From an uncultured Treponema sp. (lineage in GTDB: Bacteria > Spirochaetota > Spirochaetia > Treponematales > Treponemataceae): a stretch of DNA of 8,920 nt. The notes beneath the pieces are model-generated. The model was not told where the DNA came from, made no database searches, and saw only the letters and a program-made list of their open reading frames with translations. Below, piece by piece: positions 1 to 5,313 of this stretch (positions within the stretch are counted from its first letter, which is position 1; every line of letters starts with the position of its first letter). The position numbers were made by a program, and so were the translations under genes. The DNA is taken from assembly GCA_937923945.1 (NCBI GenBank), contig CALDWC010000115.1, forward strand, positions 1 to 8,920, in the 5' to 3' direction.

Positions 1-13
1 AGAATTCTACCTT

Positions 14-19
14 ATTATA
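14..19 (-). promoter_or_regulatory. Isolated perfect -10 box (TATAAT) at window edge
   Basis: Read on the minus strand this is a perfect TATAAT hexamer about 50 bases past the end of the last gene. No convincing -35 is seen at 16-18 bp upstream, and whatever it might drive lies outside the window. It could be the promoter of the next minus-strand gene or a chance hit in AT-rich DNA. Confidence 0.25.
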
Positions 20-38
20 CTGAACATTGAGAAACAAT

Positions 39-85
39 TAGGAAACGCTGTTAAACGGCGTCAAGCCTTTAATCAGCGTTTCCTA
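39..85 (-). terminator. Long hairpin across the stop codon of the last gene (terminator-like)
   Basis: Positions 39-50 and 74-85 are perfectly complementary (12 bp, outer arm TAGGAAACGCTG). The stem continues with TTAAA/TTTAA and GGC/GCC across single-base bulges at 56 and 73, closing on a 5-base loop (60-64). The stop codon and last few codons of the membrane-protein gene (stop at 69-71) lie inside the stem. On the minus strand the stem is followed by a moderately T-rich stretch (TAATTGTTTCTC) rather than a clean U-tract. It is therefore a probable 3' end structure or weak terminator of the ABC operon, not a textbook one. Confidence 0.5.
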
Positions 86-698
86 TCAGGGCTGCACAAT
101 AATAAATAAGCAAAACCAAACTTTTCCAGCCGCCTGCAAGTATCATATGAAAACCTTTGGGCAATCGTTTTACAAGCGGCGTTAAAAGCATAAGCGGCAG
201 CGGCGAAAATAAAACAAAACTTTTCGGAAAAACCGTTAATCCCAAAGCGAGCAGTACTGCTTGAGCCATTGTCGCGATACCCATAATGGAAAACAATAGT
301 TTCGCTTGAAGCTCTAGGTAGTTCAGTACTTCGTCCAAAGACGCTTTATTTCCGTGACGCCCGATAAGCCCTAAGTATGCACAATGGCTATGATACGAAC
401 CGCCGATACTCATACCCGCTGCGTTTATAAAAAATAAAGCCCAGCCGAGATACCGGTATTTTTCCGCAACAATCAAGACAAAATGATACGAGCCGATACA
501 GGATAAAAACGAAGCAAAAAGCCCGAGCATTCCGCCTGTATAAAGTCGTTTTGTTCCGACCTTTTTCATAATCTCGATTATCGAATGCATCATATTTTCA
601 TTACGATAATCGCTTTTCGAATAATACAAGAGCATATCGCCGATGAAAAGTAACAAGCTTCCGATAAGCCCGATAAGTAACAATATATGTAATGACAT
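69..698 (-). CDS. Polytopic membrane protein of unknown function (DUF6796-like)
   Basis: The protein has 209 residues from the chosen ATG at 698. About six hydrophobic segments are visible (roughly residues 4-26, 54-75, 82-112, 133-157, 160-178, 184-205). The first carries the short motif GDMLLYY (20-26). A Gly/His-rich stretch, GGSYHSHCAYLG (99-110), lies in the third hydrophobic region; H72, H103, H105 and D21 are candidate functional polar residues. The open frame extends back to 818, but that extra 40 residues is Cys-rich and hydrophilic, falls in structured intergenic DNA and has no membrane segment. ATG-698 begins directly with a hydrophobic helix and has a purine-rich GAGAAAG 5 bases upstream, so I start there. 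From memory the pattern resembles DUF6796, a family without known function; this is not checked. It lies 125 bp downstream of the ABC pair on the same strand, so it may belong to the same operon as an accessory membrane protein or have its own promoter. Function is unknown. Confidence 0.75.
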   Translation of the reverse strand: MSLHILLLIGLIGSLLLFIGDMLLYYSKSDYRNENMMHSIIEIMKKVGTKRLYTGGMLGLFASFLSCIGSYHFVLIVAEKYRYLGWALFFINAAGMSIGGSYHSHCAYLGLIGRHGNKASLDEVLNYLELQAKLLFSIMGIATMAQAVLLALGLTVFPKSFVLFSPLPLMLLTPLVKRLPKGFHMILAGGWKSLVLLIYYCAALIGNAD

Positions 699-733
699 AA
701 ATACTTTCTCTTTTATACAATAAGTACATACAA

Positions 734-805
734 GACTTGAGCCGTTACAAGAATACGGCATCTGCATCGCCTGTATTTTAAATAACGTGTAATTTCGCTC
801 AAGTC
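734..805. repeat. 9-bp inverted repeat enclosing structured intergenic DNA
   Basis: GACTTGAGC at 734-742 and its exact complement GCTCAAGTC at 797-805 enclose a 54-base interval. Inside is a smaller GCCGT/ACGGC hairpin (741-745 with 755-759), which shares two bases with the large arm. The structure fills most of the 125-bp gap between the second ABC gene and the membrane-protein gene. It could fold in the transcript as a partial terminator, processing site or leader that sets expression of the distal gene. No T-tract follows, so a simple terminator is unlikely. Confidence 0.4.
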
Positions 806-823
806 CTTTTTTGAACACGCTTC

Positions 824-2542
824 CTAGTACACAAAGTCCTCGACAGCCTTTGTTTTTTCGATAAGGTTTTTGTATGTCGGCGAACTTTTCAAAAGTTCTG
901 CATGCGTACCCTCACCTTCAAGCTTTCCGTCTTTGAGCACAACGATTTTATCCACATTTTCGATTGAACGCATTCGATGCGAGATGATAATCACCGTCTT
1001 ATTTTTAATCAGTGTATTTAAAGATTCTTGAATCTTTTTTTCGTTATCAACATCAAGGCTTGCGGCAATTTCATCAAGGATTAAAACCGCTGCATCTTTC
1101 AAAAAAGCCCGTGCAATAGAAAGCCTTTGTCGCTCTCCGCCTGAAAGCTCCGCTCCGTTTTCACCAATGAGCGTATCAAAACCTTTTTCGAGCCGTTCGA
1201 TAAAGTCACAGTTTGCTCGTCTTGCCGCTTCTTTCACTTCTTCGTCTGTTGCGTCTTTTCTACCAATTCTGATATTTTCCAAAACGGAAGTATTAAAAAG
1301 CGTTACATCTTGGAAAACGATTGAAATATTTTTATAAAGCGATTCGGTCGAAACCTTTTGTATTTCTTTTCCGCCCATTAAAATTTTTCCGCCCGAATAA
1401 TCATAGAGCCGAGAAATAAGTCGTAAAAGCGATGTTTTTCCGCAGCCTGAAGGACCGACTAATGCAGTAACTTCTCCCTGCTTTGCCGTAAACGAAAGTC
1501 CCGAAATAACTTTTTCTCCTTCGTTATACGAAAATGCTACATCTTTCAGTGCAATATCAAAGTTCGTAAACTCAGTTTCTTTGCCTGAAAAAACTTCGTG
1601 ATTTTTTATTTCACTAATTCGCTTAATCATCGAATCAATGTAGTAAAGCTCCATGAAAAAATCCGCGTTTCCGTCAACTGCATCTTTTATTTTCATAGCG
1701 GCAAGGATATAACCGATCAAGTACAAAAGGTTTATTTCCCCCGTTCCCATAAGGTACGCACCCACCGCAATCGTGATACCTAACGAGACTTGGGAAAGTA
1801 TGCCTGAAGCCATCATGATATAAGCGTTTTTCATTTCAGAAATCCAATGAATTCTCTCCGATTCTTCCATCTTTTTATAAAGAGCTTTTTTGTTTTTTTC
1901 GGCAAGGTTAAACGAATTTATTTCACGAGAAAGTTCAATCGTTTCTTGAAAAAGCTCGGAATTTTCCCGCAAAGTTACATAGTACTTGTTAAACTGACGA
2001 CGAGAAAAATTCTTTGCCACTACAATAAGAAAAAAACTTATAATAGTCGGAAGCACAGATGCGACTGCCATTTTCCAGTTCCCGAAAAGCATTAAAATGC
2101 TTATAAGAGGAAGAAAGAAAACGAAAGCAATCGCCTTAGACATCGCATGGCTCATTGCGTGTTCAATTGCCGTCACATCCGCCATAATGCTCTGTGCAAG
2201 ATCTGAAAGGTTATGCTTTGAAAAGTACGAAAGCGGCAACTCGCTCATCTTTTTCGCAAGATCAATTCTCAAATGAGCCGACTCCTTGTAGGTTTCGTTG
2301 TATTGTTTTTCGTACTCAATTGCCAATAAAATATACATGATAATAAGCGTTATTGCCGAAAGCAAAACATACAGCCTTGTTTCGTGTACATTTCCTAAAA
2401 TAAGATGATCACATATCAGCATTAAAAGTATCGCCGATACCATCGAAATGCAAAACACAAAAAAACTTGCGACGCTTGCCTTTACAAGTCCCCGTGCACC
2501 TTCATCACTCAATGCAAATTTCTTTTTTAAAAACTTAGTCAT
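824..2542 (-). CDS. ABC transporter, fused permease/ATP-binding half-transporter (subunit 2)
   Basis: This 572-residue type IV (exporter-fold) ABC half-transporter has an N-terminal membrane domain (helices about 22-45, 57-76, 138-156, 158-178, 241-264, 270-286) and a C-terminal ATPase. Visible motifs are A-loop Tyr339, Walker A GPSGCGKTS (363-371), Q-loop Gln411, signature LSGGE (466-470), Walker B VLILDE with catalytic Glu491, D-loop SLD (495-497) and H-loop His522. All residues needed for hydrolysis are present. The gene starts inside the end of its partner: its ATG overlaps the upstream frame by 8 bases, with GGAGG 7 bases upstream, so the two are translationally coupled and almost certainly form a heterodimer in the inner membrane. 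Substrate is unknown. Heterodimeric pairs of this kind include multidrug/peptide exporters and siderophore-linked YbtPQ/IrtAB importers. Two competent ATP sites argue mildly against the classical one-degenerate-site multidrug exporters. The product assignment is firm; the transport direction is not. Confidence 0.93.
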   Translation of the reverse strand: MTKFLKKKFALSDEGARGLVKASVASFFVFCISMVSAILLMLICDHLILGNVHETRLYVLLSAITLIIMYILLAIEYEKQYNETYKESAHLRIDLAKKMSELPLSYFSKHNLSDLAQSIMADVTAIEHAMSHAMSKAIAFVFFLPLISILMLFGNWKMAVASVLPTIISFFLIVVAKNFSRRQFNKYYVTLRENSELFQETIELSREINSFNLAEKNKKALYKKMEESERIHWISEMKNAYIMMASGILSQVSLGITIAVGAYLMGTGEINLLYLIGYILAAMKIKDAVDGNADFFMELYYIDSMIKRISEIKNHEVFSGKETEFTNFDIALKDVAFSYNEGEKVISGLSFTAKQGEVTALVGPSGCGKTSLLRLISRLYDYSGGKILMGGKEIQKVSTESLYKNISIVFQDVTLFNTSVLENIRIGRKDATDEEVKEAARRANCDFIERLEKGFDTLIGENGAELSGGERQRLSIARAFLKDAAVLILDEIAASLDVDNEKKIQESLNTLIKNKTVIIISHRMRSIENVDKIVVLKDGKLEGEGTHAELLKSSPTYKNLIEKTKAVEDFVY

Positions 2543-4280
2543 TTACAATCCTCCATTCATTAGCCTCGCTATAAAGGCAGTAAAGCTTGTAGTAATCCCC
2601 GTTACGTGCAAAAAGTTCCGCATGATTTCCGCGCTCTTTTATCTTACCGTTTTCCATACATAAAATTTCATCAACGCCTTGAATAACGGAAAGTCGGTGT
2701 GCTATCATAATAACGGTTTTATTTTTCATGAGGTTTTTAAAAGCCTTTTGAAGCTCATATTCGTTATCGGGGTCTATTGCTGCAGACGCTTCATCCATAA
2801 TAACGACAGGAGAATCTTTTAAAATAGCTCGTGCAATTGCTACTCGCTGTTTTTCTCCGCCCGAAAGATAAACGCCTTTGCTCCCGATTACCGTATTTTC
2901 TTTTTGCTCAAACTTTTCATAAATTTTATCGACACCCGCTAATGCACAAGCATTCATCACTTCTTCCCGACTTGCTCCTTCTTTTGCAAGCGCTACATTT
3001 TCATAAATGCTTTTTTTGAACAACTTTGAATCTTGGAAGACAAAAGAGATTTCCTTCATCAACACTTCTTCGCTATACGTTTCGATTCCTTTTCCGCCTA
3101 TTAAAATGCGTCCTTCATCAAGTGTATAGTAGCCCGAAATAAGTTTTGCTATCGTTGATTTTCCTGATCCTGATTCTCCGACTAAAGCATAGGAACGGTT
3201 TTCGTCCAGCTTAAAAGAAAGATTTTCTATAACCTTTTTATTGCCGTAAGAAAAACTCACATTTTGAAATTCAATATTGTGATTTTTAAACTCAGTTTCC
3301 CGTCCGAATGAAATCTTTTCAGCTTCCATTTCAGCGTAAAGTTTTTCAAGCGTGTCGACGGCGTAATTTCCTTGAAACGAATACATACTGAGATACATTA
3401 TTTTCATCATTGCGGTAAACATCAAACCAGACAAAAAAAGTGCCATAATAAGATCAAGTGCTAAAAGTTTTGGATCTCCCAATTGCGGTATAAAAAATGC
3501 AACGGGAATAATTAAAATTGCCGGAAATCCAAAAAAGAGTGTTTGGTAAAATAAGTACGGAATCTTACAACTTTTCGTGTAACGATACGCGTAGTTTGCG
3601 TATTCATTGATAAGCGTAAAAAGTTTTTTCATCGATTCAAGCGAAACGCCGAAAATTTTAATAACGGAAATTCCACGAATATATTCAACGGTTTCCGCTG
3701 AAAGCTTATCTAAGGCTTCTTGATATATTTTCATAAATTCGCTTCCAACCATCATGCTTGCTAAAACGCCACCGGAAATAAGCGTCAAAGCTAAAACAAC
3801 AATGCCTACTCGTATGCTCACAAAAAACCCCAAGAGCAAAACTAAAATCGGCATAATGAGCGCTTTTGAGTTATCGGGAATCATGTGGGCGACGATTGTA
3901 TGCGTTTGTGCGGCGTTATCATCAATTACTTTTCGAACGGTGCCGGAAGCATGCGTATCAAAAAAGCGGAAACTCGCTCGGCTTAAACCTTCAATGCCGC
4001 GTTTTCGTAAAGCGGTTTCCAAATGAAAACCCACCGCATGCGCAAGTAAAAGCGATGCAAAGTAAAGGAAAGCACTCGCAATAAGTACAAGTACAATCAA
4101 AACCGCATACTTTCCTGCCGTATCAAGCTTTGCATCCACAATAACAAGATACAAAAACTTGTAGATTAAAAAATATCCGTATGCCAAAACAAAAGCGGAC
4201 AAAACGGAAAACAGAATTGCGGTATATGCCTTTCCGAGCGATTCGGGCACATACGACAACAATTTTTTATAAAGCTTCAT
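2535..4280 (-). CDS. ABC transporter, fused permease/ATP-binding half-transporter (subunit 1)
   Basis: This 581-residue exporter-fold ABC half-transporter is the first subunit of the pair. Membrane helices are predicted near 18-40, 57-82, 141-160, 161-178, 242-265 and 274-298. The ATPase domain follows from about 335, with A-loop Tyr345, Walker A GESGSGKST (368-376), Q-loop Gln416, signature LSGGE (472-476), Walker B VVIMDE with catalytic Glu497, D-loop AID (501-503) and H-loop His528. The segment AHMIPD (131-136), after the second helix pair, recalls from memory a motif seen in siderophore-type YbtP/IrtA half-transporters; this is unverified. The start is supported by AGGAG at 4291-4287, 6 bases before the ATG. 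The gene lies 72 bp after tetR on the same strand, with a palindrome and possible -10 in between, and its stop codon overlaps the start of the second subunit. It probably pairs with that subunit to move an amphipathic or metal-chelating compound under TetR control. Confidence 0.93.
   Translation of the reverse strand: MKLYKKLLSYVPESLGKAYTAILFSVLSAFVLAYGYFLIYKFLYLVIVDAKLDTAGKYAVLIVLVLIASAFLYFASLLLAHAVGFHLETALRKRGIEGLSRASFRFFDTHASGTVRKVIDDNAAQTHTIVAHMIPDNSKALIMPILVLLLGFFVSIRVGIVVLALTLISGGVLASMMVGSEFMKIYQEALDKLSAETVEYIRGISVIKIFGVSLESMKKLFTLINEYANYAYRYTKSCKIPYLFYQTLFFGFPAILIIPVAFFIPQLGDPKLLALDLIMALFLSGLMFTAMMKIMYLSMYSFQGNYAVDTLEKLYAEMEAEKISFGRETEFKNHNIEFQNVSFSYGNKKVIENLSFKLDENRSYALVGESGSGKSTIAKLISGYYTLDEGRILIGGKGIETYSEEVLMKEISFVFQDSKLFKKSIYENVALAKEGASREEVMNACALAGVDKIYEKFEQKENTVIGSKGVYLSGGEKQRVAIARAILKDSPVVIMDEASAAIDPDNEYELQKAFKNLMKNKTVIMIAHRLSVIQGVDEILCMENGKIKERGNHAELFARNGDYYKLYCLYSEANEWRIVND
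2550..2554 (-). promoter_or_regulatory. Ribosome binding site inside the upstream gene
   Basis: GGAGG on the minus strand lies 7 bases before the ATG of the second ABC subunit and within the last codons of the first. This supports the 8-base overlapping start and implies translational coupling and balanced subunit synthesis. Confidence 0.8.
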
Positions 4281-4286
4281 AAAAAT

Positions 4287-4291
4287 CTCCT
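4287..4291 (-). promoter_or_regulatory. Strong ribosome binding site of the first ABC gene
   Basis: AGGAG in a longer purine run (AGAGAGGAGA) lies 6 bases upstream of the ATG at 4280. It is one of the two strongest Shine-Dalgarno sequences in the window and fixes the start codon. Confidence 0.8.
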
Positions 4292-4305
4292 CTCTATTGT
4301 TTTTA

Positions 4306-4329
4306 TATTGTCAATCATAGTTGACATTA
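4306..4329 (-). promoter_or_regulatory. Palindromic operator candidate overlapping a -10 box, upstream of the ABC pair
   Basis: TGTCAA (4309-4314) and TTGACA (4321-4326) form a perfect 6-bp inverted repeat around a 6-base centre. The symmetry extends to TA/TA at the outer edges after one mismatch, giving a 24-bp site. This is the size and form expected of a TetR-family operator. On the minus strand the centre contains TATGAT (4319-4314), which matches five of six -10 positions; the T-rich run 17 bp upstream would be a poor -35. Repressor bound here would block that promoter. The start codon of the first ABC gene is 26 bases downstream. The pattern is seen in sequence; the function is inferred. 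Confidence 0.5.
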
Positions 4330-4352
4330 AAGCCAAAAAAAATTTTCACTTT

Positions 4353-4979
4353 TTACACAGTATTACCTTTCGTTTCGTAATAATAGCGAACATAGAGTTT
4401 TAGCATTGCAACAAAAAAGACTCTATTTTTCACAAAAGTAGCACGAGCATCGAGAAGCTCAGAACCCAAAATAATACTATTCATAAGGTGAATAAAAAAT
4501 TCACCGGTGAAGCATTCAAAATCGCCGATTTTAATTCCAAAAATACTGCCCGGTGAAGCAGTAAACGTTTCCTTTGCTAAAACCGCAAAAAGCTTTTTAA
4601 GTTCGTCGTTATTTTTCATCGCCTGCAAATAAACAACATACACGCTCATAAGCTCATTGGAATCAAGCATTTTATCAACTAACATTTCTACCATCGCATC
4701 ACGATCCAAAGCGCCGGAATACGTTTCCATAAACTCCTGCATTTTTTCAAAGCGATAACGAATACCTTCACTCATAAGATCATGCAAAATATCCACGGTA
4801 TTTTTGTAATAATAATAAAAACCGCCTTTCGAAAGAGAAGTTTTTGCGATTATATCTTCCATCGTGGTTGATTCAAAACCTTTTTCAACAAAGGCTTTCT
4901 TTGCAGCAGTGAGAATTTCGTTTTTCCGTATATCACGAATTTCTTTATTCGTGCTTCGCTTCTTCTTTTCTTGCTTCAC
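4353..4979 (-). CDS. TetR/AcrR-family transcriptional regulator
   Basis: The 208-residue protein matches usual TetR length. A Lys/Arg-rich N-terminus leads into the TetR DNA-binding domain (about 17-63): a first helix RKNEILTAAKKAFVEKGF, then TTMEDIIAKTSLSKGGFYYYYKN, where residues 49-60 form the recognition helix with the typical aromatic run. The C-terminal part (about 75-205) is helical and variable, as expected for ligand binding and dimerisation. The start codon is GTG. It is the first possible start after an in-frame stop, and the only nearby purine match (AGGAA) is too far upstream to be a good ribosome site, so translation may be weak. It sits directly upstream of the ABC pair on the same strand. 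By family precedent it would repress itself and the transporter until a transported compound binds. Two different palindromes flank it, one before each transcription unit. The family call is firm; ligand and operator are inferred. Confidence 0.9.
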   Translation of the reverse strand: MKQEKKKRSTNKEIRDIRKNEILTAAKKAFVEKGFESTTMEDIIAKTSLSKGGFYYYYKNTVDILHDLMSEGIRYRFEKMQEFMETYSGALDRDAMVEMLVDKMLDSNELMSVYVVYLQAMKNNDELKKLFAVLAKETFTASPGSIFGIKIGDFECFTGEFFIHLMNSIILGSELLDARATFVKNRVFFVAMLKLYVRYYYETKGNTV

Positions 4980-5005
4980 GTTCTTAAAATTACTATTCCT
5001 TTATT

Positions 5006-5025
5006 TTTCGACGCTATCGTCTAAA
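5006..5025. promoter_or_regulatory. 20-bp palindrome between tetR promoter and start (operator candidate)
   Basis: Read on the minus strand the site is TTT-A-GACG-ATAG-CGTC-G-AAA. The GACG/CGTC arms and the outer TTT/AAA are perfectly symmetric, with one mismatch between them. It lies about 11 bases past the -10 box of the tetR promoter and about 26 bases before the GTG start, a usual position for autorepression. Its sequence differs from the palindrome before the ABC genes, so both may not bind the same protein. Confidence 0.45.
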
Positions 5026-5035
5026 TTTGTATTTC

Positions 5036-5063
5036 ATACTAATCAAAAATAAAATTTTGTCAA
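5036..5063 (-). promoter_or_regulatory. Sigma70-type promoter of tetR
   Basis: A perfect -35 hexamer TTGACA (5063-5058), a 16-bp AT-rich spacer and TAGTAT (5041-5036, four of six -10 matches) point toward tetR. The predicted transcription start near 5029 leaves a leader of about 50 bases. This is the best sigma70-like promoter in the window and would serve tetR and, by read-through, the transporter genes. Confidence 0.6.
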
Positions 5064-5101
5064 GAGAAAATGTTAAATTGTGCTAACTTTTTTAAACTTT
5101 T

Positions 5102-5222
5102 GGGCGTGCTATCCGGGGCTACGGCTCTCGTCTCCGACCAAAACAGCGACAAAATAGCGTCGCTGTTTTGTTTTGCGTCGCGGTTTTGAAAAACCGCCCG
5201 CAACACTTCCGAGCCCTCGCTC
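5102..5222. repeat. GC-rich intergenic element with two tight hairpins (putative dispersed repeat)
   Basis: This stretch differs sharply from the AT-rich DNA on both sides. It opens with a GC-rich arm (GGGCGTGCTATCCGGGGC at 5102-5119), then has a 12-bp perfect hairpin (5139-5150 with 5159-5170, arm CAAAACAGCGAC, 8-base loop). A second 7-bp hairpin follows (5180-5186 with 5191-5197, GCGGTTT/AAACCGC, loop TGAA), and it ends in another GC-rich arm (GAGCCCTCGCTC, 5211-5222). The layout of GC-rich arms around hairpins is like dispersed intergenic repeats known from several bacterial genomes; that is pattern memory only. Open frames crossing it have no protein character. The first hairpin could also act as a terminator. 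Confidence 0.45.
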
Positions 5223-5253
5223 AAAAAGCATCCGCTGTTTTTGGCGTTGCCAT

Positions 5254-5292
5254 AAAAAAAGGCTCAAGTCAAAATGCCTCGAGCCTTTTTTT
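5254..5292 (-). terminator. Intrinsic terminator of dnaE (possibly bidirectional)
   Basis: GGCTC (5261-5265) pairs with GAGCC (5281-5285). An inner AG/CT pair follows after one mismatch, and a flanking run of seven A and seven T makes the extended stem 12 bp. On the minus strand the hairpin is followed directly by seven T, starting 22 bases after the dnaE stop codon. The symmetrical A and T runs mean it could also stop transcription from the plus side. Confidence 0.85.
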
Positions 5293-5313
5293 ACAAAAAA
5301 CTTGTGGAATCCC

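Noticed and set aside
699..818. 40-residue N-terminal extension of the membrane protein
   Set aside because: Cys-rich hydrophilic translation within a structured spacer; the internal ATG at 698 opens directly on a membrane helix and has a nearby purine-rich site.
5058..5063. TGTCAA at the tetR -35 as a TetR half-site matching the dyad before the ABC genes
   Set aside because: It is simply the complement of the TTGACA -35 hexamer and has no properly spaced partner, so chance or promoter function explains it.
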